DNA of 61,298 nucleotides. It comes from a virus. This document shows positions 48,947-57,363 of this stretch, one piece after another. Made by a program: the position numbers and the translations under genes. Numbering within the stretch: position 1 is the first letter of the stretch; each line of letters begins with the position of its first letter. Under the pieces are notes generated by a model, which saw only the letters and a list, made by a program, of their open reading frames with translations, searched no databases and had not been told where the DNA came from. The stretch is taken from positions 1-61,298 of IMG/VR virus record IMGVR_UViG_3300010885_047852; one strand, written 5' to 3'.

Positions 48947-49825
48947 TCAGAGCGTGCTGTAGGTGGCGAGAGCGGCGGTGACGGGGCAGGGATCGAACAC
49001 AAGGACGCCGTAACCAGACACCCAACGGTTGATCGTGTTGCGAGACATGTCGATCATCTCGTTACCGATGCCGAGACCCATGAAGTCGGTCGCCTGGAAG
49101 AACACGGGACCGGACGCGTAGATCCAGTCGGTGCCAGCAGACGGTGCAGGCTGGCCGGTCGGCTGCTTCGGCTGGTAGTAGCCAGAATCAGCAACAACAA
49201 TGTTGCCGTTCACCGTTTCAAACACGCCCTGAGCGTTCGGACTGAGACCGTACGAGGTGACGGCAGTTGACATTAGACCGGGCGGCATGTGGATCATGCC
49301 TCGCTGGTTCGGAATGCTGTCAGCCAGTTCGCTTTCAAGCGCAGCCATCACTTCCCACACCGGCTTCGCTGCTGCACCGAACGCGATGTCGTCAGGTGCG
49401 TGAGCCGAACCGGACAGCGAATAGCCACTTGAGGCGGCACCTGAGATCAGTTCAGCAGCGAAGATCGAGGACATCATGGTCTGTGCTCGAACAGCGAGAT
49501 AGGCGTCCAAGATTTCGACCGTCCACTCCAGCGTCGATGCTTTCATTGCGTCGATGATCTGGAACACCTTTTGGGTGATCGTCGGCTCACAGACCGCAGT
49601 GATTGCGGCGAGTGTCTCTGCCGAACAGTCGGCGGCAGCAACAGCTTGCAACTTGCGGCACGGCCACGGCTCAAACTTGACGCCGTTCAGCCAGCGCATG
49701 TCGTTGCCAGCAGCCTGCCCATCGACAGTGTCCGTACCAGGGATGCGACCAATCACATCAAGAAGACGGCGCGGCTGCGCCCCCGGCAGCGGAATGCGTG
49801 CGACATATTCCATTCCTGTGGTCAT
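48947..49825 (-). CDS. Virion structural protein (capsid-associated), 292 aa
   Basis: Contains PWPCRKLQAVAAADCSAETL, a helical middle (KVFQIIDAMKASTLEWTVEI) and GMIHMPPGLMSTAVTSYGLS; it recurs next to capsid genes in actinophages, where it behaves as a virion protein (possibly a penton-like or second capsid component). Strong AGGAGGATGACC site. Two Cys-containing termini. The exact place in the particle is unknown. Confidence 0.6.
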   Translation of the reverse strand: MTTGMEYVARIPLPGAQPRRLLDVIGRIPGTDTVDGQAAGNDMRWLNGVKFEPWPCRKLQAVAAADCSAETLAAITAVCEPTITQKVFQIIDAMKASTLEWTVEILDAYLAVRAQTMMSSIFAAELISGAASSGYSLSGSAHAPDDIAFGAAAKPVWEVMAALESELADSIPNQRGMIHMPPGLMSTAVTSYGLSPNAQGVFETVNGNIVVADSGYYQPKQPTGQPAPSAGTDWIYASGPVFFQATDFMGLGIGNEMIDMSRNTINRWVSGYGVLVFDPCPVTAALATYSTL

Positions 49826-49831
49826 TATCGG

Positions 49832-50407
49832 TCATCCTCCTGAGGAAGTCGGAATCGGCTTACCGTACGACACTACGTAACCAGGCTTCAACGGCCTGCC
49901 CTTCTTGACGAAAGCGCGAGCGGTACGAGCCGACATAGCTCGACCGACACCCTTCGGATCTGCGAATCCACTCACGCGACCAGCAAAATGACCGCGCTGG
50001 ATGTAGCGCACGTTCTTGTTGCCAGCGATCGGCGAACCAGGTCGAAGACGGCGTTCCAACCCTTTGGGAAGATAACGACCGTAAGGATTTCGTGTGTAAG
50101 CAGCAGCCATCGTCCTTGGTGCCTTACGTGAAACAAACCCACCCTTGGTCACCTTGTAGGTATACGTCGTCGTTCGCTTGCCAGGTAACCCAATCCGACG
50201 AGACTGAACTTGACCTCGACGGATTTGACCGGACGAAGAAATGCCCTTGGTGGTCTGCCTATGCACACCGGTGAAACTCTGCTTCTTCGTCCTGCTTCTC
50301 CCACCACCGCCGCCACCACCACCGCCGCCGGCAAAACGGCCTCGGGAGTCACGACGAAGTTCCGCAGTCCAAGGATCAAGATTGTCGAACACAAGAATTT
50401 GGATCAT
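49832..50407 (-). CDS. Basic structural protein with poly-Gly, 191 aa
   Basis: ATG at 50407 follows AGGAGAGCCTG. Starts with FDNLDPWTAELRRDSRGRFA, then a run of ten Gly, then a strongly basic body (RSRTKKQ, IGLPGKRTTTYTYKVTKGGF, RRLRPGSPIAGNKN). High Arg/Lys content suggests it binds DNA, or an acidic capsid surface. It may be a minor capsid component or ejected protein. A hairpin terminator lies between it and the major capsid gene. Confidence 0.65.
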   Translation of the reverse strand: MIQILVFDNLDPWTAELRRDSRGRFAGGGGGGGGGGRSRTKKQSFTGVHRQTTKGISSSGQIRRGQVQSRRIGLPGKRTTTYTYKVTKGGFVSRKAPRTMAAAYTRNPYGRYLPKGLERRLRPGSPIAGNKNVRYIQRGHFAGRVSGFADPKGVGRAMSARTARAFVKKGRPLKPGYVVSYGKPIPTSSGG

Positions 50408-50420
50408 CAGGCTCTCCTAA

Positions 50421-50457
50421 CGACAAAGGGGCCGAGGCACGAATGCCATCGGCCCCT
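50421..50457 (-). terminator. Hairpin terminator after the major capsid gene
   Basis: AGGGGCCGA / TCGGCCCCT, a 9-bp perfect stem with a 13-nt loop, located 19 bp after the capsid stop; a short TTTGTCGTT follows on the minus strand. Partial termination would explain higher capsid output. The T-run is short, so less efficient than the one after the major tail gene. Confidence 0.8.
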
Positions 50458-50475
50458 CAGTCGTGGCTAGTTGGA

Positions 50476-52092
50476 TCAGGACTGGTAGAGGTATTCGTCA
50501 CGGCCCAAGCAGTTGACCAACTGGTCGTCCACCTGGATACCGGTGTAGCAGACGGGGATGTGAAGGATGTGAGCGGGGCACGAGGTGGTGTTCACGATGC
50601 CCTCGAAGTTCTCGAAGAAGAACGTGAACTGGTTCTTGCTGTTGCTCGTGTTGTCACGGTACAGACCGTTGCCGGTCACACCGATCGCCAGTTCGCCACG
50701 GTCCATGAGGGCGAACTTGCCGGGGGGAGCGATCAGGATGTCGATCGCCTGCGGCAGCAGGTTCAGCGTGTTACCGGTGGCGACAGCGGGAAGAGCCTGC
50801 GCCCAGGTCGGGGTGTCGATGAAGAAGTGGACGTTCACACCGGCGTCACGGAACATTGCCTCGACCTCAGCGTCGCTGATGACTCGCTGCGGAGTGCCGT
50901 TGGTGGTGCGACGACGGAACATGTCCATCTTGATGCCGGTGAGGGCGTAGCGAGGCAACCATGCCTCAAGCGGGCCGGTGATATCCCAACGCTGGGTTTC
51001 CTGGTAGAGAGCGATGTAGTTGAGGATGGTCGACAGGACCGAGGTGGTTGCGCCGTAGCCGAGGAGCGGTGCGTCGATCATGGTGGCACCGGTGCCCATC
51101 GCGTTGAGGAGCTGCTGCTCGGCGAGGCGGGCGTGGGCGGCGGCGAGGCGGTTCAGCCATGCCTCCACCAACTCGGGGTACGACATGGCGAGCATGTTCT
51201 TGATGGTGATGCACCGGTATACGCCGTACATGGTGTACTCCGTCGGGGAGCCACAGGTGATGGTCTGGCAGGTGTCCTTGGTGGCGTTGGCGTCAGCGTC
51301 GTTGGTTGCGGTCCACACGTTCACGCCGGTGGTGATCTGCGACAGCGTCGGCGACGGCATGATCGACACCTTCATGCGAGGTGCCTGGAACTGCGGAAGG
51401 CTGTTGAACACAGGCCGGCGGACGGTGTTCATGCAGGCCAGCCCGTAGTACGGGACGGCGGGGGCGCAGAGGGCGGCGGTGAGTTCGTCGGTCTCGAACT
51501 TTGCCATGTTGAAGTTGAAGTCGTCGGTGAGGATGCGATCCTCGGGGTAGTTGGCGACGATGCGGGCCACCTCGAACCGTTCTGAGGTGTTGCCACGGAT
51601 GCTCGAGGACTTCTCGGCGGCGGCGAGGCCAAGTTCACGCCACGAGTCGAACGACTCGCCAGCACGCTTGCCACCGACACCGTCGACGGCCTTGAGGTGG
51701 CTGATGGGAGCCAGAGCGGTCGACTTCACGACTGCGGCCGGCTGACCGAAACTGGTCTTCACCTTCTGCTTCGTGGCAGCTTCGACAGCGACCGGCTCCT
51801 CTTCCTCAGCGTCGTCTTCGGTGGCCTCTTCGGCCTCGGCGACTTTGGGTTCGGCGTCGGCGTCGTCGGTCTCAAGGGCGGCACGGCGGGCGGCGTCGGC
51901 ATCCTTGTCGGCGGCGAGGGCGATGGCCTCGTCACGGGTGGCGAGGAACTGGGCGACCTCTGCTCGCTCATCGGCGGTCAGATCGGTCTTGGCAAGAGTT
52001 GCCAGTGCCGCAGCCTTGATGTCGCGACCGAGAGCGCGAAGATCGCTGGCCGAGAGGGTATTGAGGGTTTCGGGAACCTGGGGCCACGACAT
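50476..52092 (-). CDS. Major capsid protein (HK97 fold), 538 aa
   Basis: ATG at 52092 is chosen because CAGGAGGCACC stands 9 nt ahead; a longer frame to 52170 is not supported. Residues ~10-115 are an acidic, Ala-rich helical delta domain (scaffold-like, e.g. EEATEDDAEEEEP), likely removed by the upstream protease. The body follows the HK97-type order, with KVSIMPSPTLSQITTGVNVW, YRCITIKNMLAMSYPELVEA, HARLAEQQLLNAMGTGATMI and the late VTGNGLYRDNTSNSKNQ. The gene is followed by a hairpin terminator and preceded by the GTAGACAAACA motif. Large for the family because of the N-terminal domain. Confidence 0.88.
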   Translation of the reverse strand: MSWPQVPETLNTLSASDLRALGRDIKAAALATLAKTDLTADERAEVAQFLATRDEAIALAADKDADAARRAALETDDADAEPKVAEAEEATEDDAEEEEPVAVEAATKQKVKTSFGQPAAVVKSTALAPISHLKAVDGVGGKRAGESFDSWRELGLAAAEKSSSIRGNTSERFEVARIVANYPEDRILTDDFNFNMAKFETDELTAALCAPAVPYYGLACMNTVRRPVFNSLPQFQAPRMKVSIMPSPTLSQITTGVNVWTATNDADANATKDTCQTITCGSPTEYTMYGVYRCITIKNMLAMSYPELVEAWLNRLAAAHARLAEQQLLNAMGTGATMIDAPLLGYGATTSVLSTILNYIALYQETQRWDITGPLEAWLPRYALTGIKMDMFRRRTTNGTPQRVISDAEVEAMFRDAGVNVHFFIDTPTWAQALPAVATGNTLNLLPQAIDILIAPPGKFALMDRGELAIGVTGNGLYRDNTSNSKNQFTFFFENFEGIVNTTSCPAHILHIPVCYTGIQVDDQLVNCLGRDEYLYQS

Positions 52093-52150
52093 TGCGGGGT
52101 GCCTCCTGTGTAGCGGTACGAACGGAGAGAAGTTTCCTGATGTAGGCGAC

Positions 52151-52161
52151 TGTTTGTCTAC
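52151..52161 (-). promoter_or_regulatory. GTAGACAAACA element upstream of the major capsid gene
   Basis: Same 11 bases as before the major tail gene, here 59 nt before the start codon and overlapping a 7-bp inverted repeat (GATGTAG at 52139-52145 and CTACATC at 52158-52164). Candidate late promoter part or mRNA stabiliser. Seen twice only, both before the two most abundant virion proteins. Confidence 0.5.
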
Positions 52162-52162
52162 A

Positions 52163-54220
52163 TCACTCATCTGTCATAAGACGGACAAGGATGGTTGCGA
52201 CGTCGTCCGAAACTGCGACCGGTTCGGTCGTTGCGGTCGTGGCATCGTCGGGTTGTGCAGCCATGTCAGGCATTCCGCTGTCCTCCGATTCGGAATCTTC
52301 TGTGATGGGTCCGCCGGTGATCCATGCGTCGCAGGTTCGTAAAGCGGCACATTTGAAATCAAAGATTTCGCAGTAGCCAAGATCTGCTGCTTCGACGGTT
52401 GCTTCGCCTTCACCACCAAGTCCCTTGTTGATGCAGTCCAGCATGACCGGTGTCTGAATGAATGCTGCGCAGTTACCGCACAGCGACTTCTTCACTTCAT
52501 CAATGGTCACCGACCAGCGTTCTGCCTTTGCAGTCCAGAACGCTTCGTTCGAATCCTCAGGGTTCAGCGGCCCGTAGGTTGCGATGTCGATCGCTTCCTG
52601 CCGGTTCTCAAGATTGACGGCGATGTCCTGTGTTGCCTTCGGGCAAGCGCCTTCCATCTCACCTTCGTCGTCGTCTTTTTCTTCGCCACCGATGATGACC
52701 TTGATTTCCATTTCGTCACCGATAGCCGAATTCGCGTCAAGACGGTCAGAGGTGCGCTTCGCCCACGACCACCCGGTGTTACCGCCCCACAACGCCCATG
52801 CAACACGCCCAGGGCTGGGGTAGCCGGTTTCACCTGGACGCCAGCCGGTGGCTTGCTTGTCGGACTGGTGCCGGTTGAAGAAATCACGCATCCGACGCAC
52901 AGTTTCCGGTGAGCGAACCTCTCCGTTTGCCATGCTGCGGGCACGCGCAACGGTGGCGGGTTCCAAACCGTCACCGGCATGACCGTCAGCAACCCACTGC
53001 AGCCCTCGACGGGCTTCGCGTTGCGCACCAACCGGAGGAACAAGGCTGACATTCGCAGCCATTTCGCTGCATGACGGAAATGACGCCACCAGTTCGGCGA
53101 CACCTTCGTCGGAAGTGACGAACTGGAAATCGGAAGCTGCGAAACCCGAACCGGGAACGTCAAATCCTTCAGCGTTGACCGACACGATCGCCTTCAGTTT
53201 GCCACCGACCCAATGCCCAGAGATACGGCTCGCTCGAGCGGCGTAGATGACGTCGTCATGGATACCGGGGCGGACGATACCGGAGATCCACGGCCCGAAA
53301 CGGCCTTCGGTGATGCGAACATCAGCCCATGCGTTCTCAATACCACCGTACGCATCTTCAAGGCTGTCTACGCCGTTCGATGGGCGATGTCCGCCGTAAG
53401 CGAAGATGGGGCCGGTTTCCACGATGCCACGGTCGGTGAGCACACCAGGCTTGTTGAACGATGCGTAGTTGTCTGCCTGACGGGGAATGCGTACACAGCG
53501 GGCAGCGATGCCGTCATGGCAGGATTCCCACAGACCGAGATGGCCGTACACCTTGTTGTCGGCATCCACGATGATCTTCTGCGGCTTGTCGGCCTCAGGG
53601 ATGTAGAACGAGTCGAAGTCCTGTACCGCCGACGCTGAGGCGACGATTTCTTCTTCGTCGTCGGGAAGGATGATTGACACCGACCATTCTTCGGGTTCGC
53701 ACACCAACTCTTCGTCACCCAGCGACGCCATCACCTCTTCGTCGGACAGTTCTGCGTACGCCTCAGCGAACGCCGGCTTTGCCACACCAGTGGTGGCAGC
53801 GAGCCGATACTTGGAGAACTTGACAATCCTGCTGTCGGAATGTTCGTCGTACTCGAAGGACGCTTCGACGTCGGCGAGATCAACAGAGTTCCCACGCATT
53901 GCCTTGGTTTTGATGAGCCGTGCGTGCCGGCGACCGTATTCGTCGTCCAGAAGATAGCCACGGCCCGACATCACACCCTTGTCAGGATCGACGGTCACCT
54001 CAAAGAGAGCACCGGTGACATCTGCGCCGTCGTGTCCACCGGCGGACAGTTTGAACTGGCCGAGGATCGGCAATGGCAGGTCACGCGTTGCTGCACCGGA
54101 CGACTGGAGAAGTCGACCGTCGCCTGTCTTCTTGTCCAACATCGCAAGGACAGGAAAGTTGACGGCGGTCAAGAAACCGTCGGGCATTTCGTCGGGCATT
54201 TTGCCAAAGGTGGTGATCAT
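52163..54220 (-). CDS. Capsid maturation protease with C-terminal Cys-rich domains, 685 aa
   Basis: Residues ~1-165 resemble the prohead protease of actinophages (MPDGFLTAVNFPVLAMLDKK, DLPLPILGQFKLSAGGHDGA, KTKAMRGNSVDLADVE). Residues ~400-490 hold a phage domain with GLQWVADGHAGDGLEP, MRDFFNRHQSDK and VAWALWGGNTGWSWAKR. Residues ~545-655 are Cys-rich (ACPKATQDI, LCGNCAAFIQTP, GYCEIFDFKCAALRTCDAW), possibly a metal-binding capsid module. It is unusual for all three to be in one chain. GGGAGCATC precedes the ATG. Right before the major capsid gene, as expected. Confidence 0.75.
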   Translation of the reverse strand: MITTFGKMPDEMPDGFLTAVNFPVLAMLDKKTGDGRLLQSSGAATRDLPLPILGQFKLSAGGHDGADVTGALFEVTVDPDKGVMSGRGYLLDDEYGRRHARLIKTKAMRGNSVDLADVEASFEYDEHSDSRIVKFSKYRLAATTGVAKPAFAEAYAELSDEEVMASLGDEELVCEPEEWSVSIILPDDEEEIVASASAVQDFDSFYIPEADKPQKIIVDADNKVYGHLGLWESCHDGIAARCVRIPRQADNYASFNKPGVLTDRGIVETGPIFAYGGHRPSNGVDSLEDAYGGIENAWADVRITEGRFGPWISGIVRPGIHDDVIYAARASRISGHWVGGKLKAIVSVNAEGFDVPGSGFAASDFQFVTSDEGVAELVASFPSCSEMAANVSLVPPVGAQREARRGLQWVADGHAGDGLEPATVARARSMANGEVRSPETVRRMRDFFNRHQSDKQATGWRPGETGYPSPGRVAWALWGGNTGWSWAKRTSDRLDANSAIGDEMEIKVIIGGEEKDDDEGEMEGACPKATQDIAVNLENRQEAIDIATYGPLNPEDSNEAFWTAKAERWSVTIDEVKKSLCGNCAAFIQTPVMLDCINKGLGGEGEATVEAADLGYCEIFDFKCAALRTCDAWITGGPITEDSESEDSGMPDMAAQPDDATTATTEPVAVSDDVATILVRLMTDE

Positions 54221-54230
54221 GATGCTCCCG

Positions 54231-55790
54231 TCAGGCCGGTCTCATACGTCGCGGCGTGTCAGATTTGATGTCGTTCGGTGAACCCGGATCCCCAACACCG
54301 GGACCAACTCGAGGTTCGTCTGCAGGCGAAGTTGCCGACGGACCAGGCTTCTTCGACCCGACCTTTGCCCAGTCAATCTTGTTTTGAATGTCAAGACCGT
54401 AGGTGGCAAGATACGGGTCGTCGGTTTTGATGCCAACCATGCGCACATACTCCTCGTCCGACGGTGCATCGGTCTTGGAGATACCGGAAAGCCGGCGGGC
54501 CGCATCGTCGGAGATCAGCAGGCGGTCACGCATCTGACGGGAATCCTCAGCAAGGTTCGTCTTTGCTGCAGCATCCGACATGTCATACCAGATCATGCAG
54601 TTCGTGATCTTCCCTGGCTTCATGCCACGGTCCTGCATCTCACGCCACAACACCAGACGAGTCAACGCCCAACACATTGTTTCGATATCGGGCACGATGT
54701 TGACTCGTCGTTCTTCGTCACTTGCCGACCATGCAGACCAATGGTTTGAGTTGGCAGATCCCTGTACCGATGACGGCTGGTTATCCAGGCCGGCTAGCAC
54801 ACGGTCGATGAGTTCGGCACGCAATTTCATGTCGACCTCGTAGATCTGACGGTCGTACGTGATGTGCTTGATCATGTCGGCGTACTGGCCGGGACCGGTC
54901 ATGAAGATCGGTACTGCAGATTCGGGCTGCTCATGGTTTGCGACAGCCCATGTTGCTGCCGAGATCAGCCGGTCAAGCACCTTGTTGTCGTGGAACTGTT
55001 CGTTTGCTTTGCCGGTGGGTTGACCGGTGCGGATGGTGGAGATTTCCGATGGCACGAAGAAAATGCCGTTCAACGCGAACCGTGACAGCAGCTTGGCTCG
55101 AATGTTGAGCGTGAGCAGGTAGAGCAGTTCGCAGGTGACGTCCAGCGAACGCATCGGTGAGTCTGCCATCGCAACAAATTGGCCGGCAGGTCGCCACACT
55201 CGCCCGATGAAGTCTCGTGCCTGCACCGGAACGGTGAGCATCTGACCGTTGCCTTCCTGTGCAGGAAGAAGCATCCGGTTGAACGTCTGGGTCGGTGTGA
55301 ACACTGGGTCACGATCGACACCGACGCCGGATTCGCCGAGGCTGGTGCGTTCGATCTCGTCAGCGGATAGCCAGTCGTAGCCCTCAGGGTCGCCGTCTTC
55401 GTCACGGCACCTGATCAGATAGGCGTCGCCTGGGATCTTCATCAGGGTAAAGAAGCGTTCGATGAACCCTCGAGTGCCACCGTACGGCGACTGAAGCATC
55501 TGAAGGATCTCGTTCTCCACACCACCCTTGATTTCCTCGCCGGATGATCCGTCCTGGTTGCGGCGGACCACACGAAGGTTGGTGTAGCCAGCGACTTTGG
55601 CGTTGCGGGAGATGCCGTAGTGGATTTCGCCGATGTCGCGATACCACTGCCAGCCTCGAGCCGACTTGTTCCGTGTCATTGCTGTCACGGTGCGCACATA
55701 GCGTGTGTCGATCGGATTTGTCAGGTCGATAGGCGCGGTTGAAAAATCTTCGGCAGATGCAGGCCGAAATTGTTTCTTACGAAGTGCCAT
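54231..55790 (-). CDS. Portal protein, 519 aa
   Basis: Forms the dodecameric DNA gate. ATG at 55790 is preferred (CAGGAGCGGTG, 5-nt spacing). Seen: YSPYGGTRGFIERFFTLMKI-type segments (here QSPYGGTRGFIERFFTLMKI), DAYLIRCRDEDGDPEGYDWL, RSLDVTCELLYLLTLNIRAK and ALTRLVLWREMQDRGM, typical of actinophage portals. The C-terminus is Pro/Gly/Asp-rich and disordered. It begins the structural genes, upstream of the protease/capsid fusion; terminase is not next to it. Confidence 0.85.
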   Translation of the reverse strand: MALRKKQFRPASAEDFSTAPIDLTNPIDTRYVRTVTAMTRNKSARGWQWYRDIGEIHYGISRNAKVAGYTNLRVVRRNQDGSSGEEIKGGVENEILQMLQSPYGGTRGFIERFFTLMKIPGDAYLIRCRDEDGDPEGYDWLSADEIERTSLGESGVGVDRDPVFTPTQTFNRMLLPAQEGNGQMLTVPVQARDFIGRVWRPAGQFVAMADSPMRSLDVTCELLYLLTLNIRAKLLSRFALNGIFFVPSEISTIRTGQPTGKANEQFHDNKVLDRLISAATWAVANHEQPESAVPIFMTGPGQYADMIKHITYDRQIYEVDMKLRAELIDRVLAGLDNQPSSVQGSANSNHWSAWSASDEERRVNIVPDIETMCWALTRLVLWREMQDRGMKPGKITNCMIWYDMSDAAAKTNLAEDSRQMRDRLLISDDAARRLSGISKTDAPSDEEYVRMVGIKTDDPYLATYGLDIQNKIDWAKVGSKKPGPSATSPADEPRVGPGVGDPGSPNDIKSDTPRRMRPA

Positions 55791-56226
55791 CACCGCTCCT
55801 GTTCGACGTTTGATAGTAGGCAGCAAACTGTTCGTATGTCAGTACCGCATTTTTGAGGACATCTTTCTGACGCAACGGTTTCGGTTGAAGACCGTCACGC
55901 CAGCGCTCCTCTGCGTACAGCACAGCGAACACATCGGGAAAGAAAGTTGCGAGCCGGCGAAGCGCACGGATGCGCGCAAGGTCTGCTCTGACGACATTCT
56001 TGCTGTTGCTGCGCCGTTTCGCTTTCTTCTTGTGCGTTGCAGGCTGGTTCGCCCCAGGGAGTGTCACCGTGTGGCGTGTGGCGCGTTGCACCACCTCGAT
56101 CTGGCGGAGCCGTGACAGGTCACCCTTCACGAAACACTCAAAGCAGATGCCACCGGTTTGCCATGCGACGAAATCAAGCACCTGTTCTTGACAGGTGGCA
56201 CACGCCTTGTAGCCGGCTATTTCCAC
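55777..56226 (-). CDS. Zinc-knuckle basic protein upstream of the portal, 149 aa
   Basis: N-terminal CATC ... CFEC Cys pairs (residues ~9-12 and ~28-31) suggest a zinc ribbon; residues 65-80 are very basic (THKKKAKRRSNSKN), and the C-terminal half is helical. It overlaps the portal start by 14 bp. DNA- or RNA-binding is plausible. It occupies the slot where a terminase small subunit would normally stand, but I see no terminase feature. Confidence 0.6.
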   Translation of the reverse strand: MEIAGYKACATCQEQVLDFVAWQTGGICFECFVKGDLSRLRQIEVVQRATRHTVTLPGANQPATHKKKAKRRSNSKNVVRADLARIRALRRLATFFPDVFAVLYAEERWRDGLQPKPLRQKDVLKNAVLTYEQFAAYYQTSNRSGDGTS

Positions 56227-56272
56227 ACCGACAACATAGCAGACCGCCGGTGGGGAAACCTTGTGAGACCCG

Positions 56273-56431
56273 TCAGGTACGTTTGCGAGGATTCCATCGT
56301 CCGGTGCGTTTCATACGCTCATATGCCAGGACGGTGCGCCGGCGAAGGCTGCGGTCACGTTCGTATTCGTCAACCACCATCCATACAAGACCGACGAGAA
56401 GTCTCAGATCGTTGCGGTAGGCGTCATTCAT
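56273..56431 (-). CDS. Hypothetical small protein, 52 aa
   Basis: ATG at 56431 (MNDAYRNDLRLL) overlaps the stop of the replication-type gene by 8 bp. One hydrophobic stretch (LLVGLVWMVVDEY) then a very basic tail (RDRSLRRRT ... RKRT). Could be a small membrane-associated protein. No family recognised. Confidence 0.5.
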   Translation of the reverse strand: MNDAYRNDLRLLVGLVWMVVDEYERDRSLRRRTVLAYERMKRTGRWNPRKRT

Positions 56432-57206
56432 CGCGATCACCGCAATCGCAACGGTCAAGTAGGTTGCGTTCGTAGTCGACTGTCTTCCAGCCAGATCCTG
56501 CGCACTCCACGCAGTCAGGATCGAAGCGCACGGTACGCACCTCGGGCAGCGCCGGCTGTTCTGGACGTTCGTCTGCCCACCGGTCGCTGTTCAGCCATCG
56601 CTCAGGATATGGAACGTACTTCTTGTCCTCGTCGGACAGGATCGCCCACTGTGCAGCCATGTCTCGAGCGCCTTCCATGATCTGTGCCACCGTGGCTCGT
56701 TTCAACGCACGCTCCCACGAGCGTCGTGCAGCACCCTTGCCGACACGTTTCGGCCAGACCTTCCAGAACTCATCGAACGCATCAGCAGGGGGCACGCTCA
56801 ACGACAGTTGAGCAAGAGTGTTTTCTGGATGGTTCAAGGACGGTTCGGGTGACATAGCTGTGTCACCCCGTGGCGTCACCGGTGTCACCCCGTTATCGGA
56901 GCGGGGTGTCGTAGATGTCACCCCGTGACGAGGACGATTGATGGTGTAATAGTTCGGCCGGCGATCGTTCCTTGTGTGCATCGTCCCACCAGCATTCGTC
57001 TGCACATCAATGAGCCGGCGGGTCTCCAACGCCACGATCGACCGTTGCACCGTCCGCTCCGACACACCCGCATACATCGCAAGCGTCGCAATCGACGGCC
57101 ACGACCCGCCATCACCATCATGGTTGGCGATGCCAATCAACACCAACTTGTCAGTCGGCGAAAGATCTTGGACCCGCAACGCCCAGGAGATCGACTCAAC
57201 GCTCAT
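56424..57206 (-). CDS. Replication-initiator-like HTH protein, 260 aa
   Basis: Residues ~14-70 are a winged HTH (LSPTDKLVLIGIANHDGDGG, then WPSIATLAMYAGVSERTVQR, SIVALETRRLIDV) of the HTH_36 type found in phage replication proteins. Residues ~143-190 (FDEFWKVWPKRVGKGAARRS, WERALKRATVAQIMEGARDM) recur in phage O-like proteins. The tail has a CVECAGSGW ... DRCDCG zinc pattern. With no phage polymerase or helicase in the window, this protein may load host machinery at an origin. ATG at 57206 follows GAAAGGAAACC. Confidence 0.7.
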   Translation of the reverse strand: MSVESISWALRVQDLSPTDKLVLIGIANHDGDGGSWPSIATLAMYAGVSERTVQRSIVALETRRLIDVQTNAGGTMHTRNDRRPNYYTINRPRHGVTSTTPRSDNGVTPVTPRGDTAMSPEPSLNHPENTLAQLSLSVPPADAFDEFWKVWPKRVGKGAARRSWERALKRATVAQIMEGARDMAAQWAILSDEDKKYVPYPERWLNSDRWADERPEQPALPEVRTVRFDPDCVECAGSGWKTVDYERNLLDRCDCGDRDE

Positions 57207-57232
57207 GGTTTCCTTTCACCGATGCCACGAGC

Positions 57233-57238
57233 TATGAT
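57233..57238 (+). promoter_or_regulatory. -10 hexamer TATGAT (proximal)
   Basis: TATGAT is 5 nt before a GTG at 57244 that opens the same frame as the downstream gene. A transcript from here would run through the 14-bp hairpin at 57267-57312 before the 57364 gene. No clear -35. It divides the intergenic region with the divergent initiator gene, whose start is 27 bp away. Confidence 0.4.
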
Positions 57239-57266
57239 CGACCGTGGCGTGTTGTCCGACCGCCAG

Positions 57267-57312
57267 AGTAGCGACACGGTGGACCCTCCGCAACCCTCAC
57301 CGTGTCGCTACT
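57267..57312 (+). terminator. 14-bp perfect hairpin (attenuator or operator)
   Basis: AGTAGCGACACGGT (57267-57280) pairs perfectly with ACCGTGTCGCTACT (57299-57312) over an 18-nt loop, followed by CCACTTTT on the plus strand. It could end a ~75-nt leader transcript from the proximal TATGAT, acting as an attenuator or making a small RNA. Because the stem is also an inverted repeat in DNA, a regulator-binding site is an alternative. Confidence 0.6.
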
Positions 57313-57322
57313 CCACTTTTAG

Positions 57323-57357
57323 GGCATGTTTGCGGCATGTTTGCAGGATGCTATGAT
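57323..57357 (+). promoter_or_regulatory. Direct-repeat operator and promoter of the 57364 gene
   Basis: Perfect tandem 11-bp repeats GGCATGTTTGC at 57323-57333 and 57334-57344 overlap the promoter: -35 TTGCGG (57330-57335), 16-bp spacer, -10 TATGAT (57352-57357), then GTG at 57364. A regulator sitting on the repeats would block this promoter. The nearest DNA-binding candidates are the ribbon-helix-helix proteins nearby. Confidence 0.6.
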
Positions 57358-57363
57358 GCTGCG

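Noticed and set aside
50443-51585. 380-codon plus-strand frame opposite the major capsid gene
   Set aside because: Val/Asp/Gly-rich shadow of a well-supported minus-strand gene.
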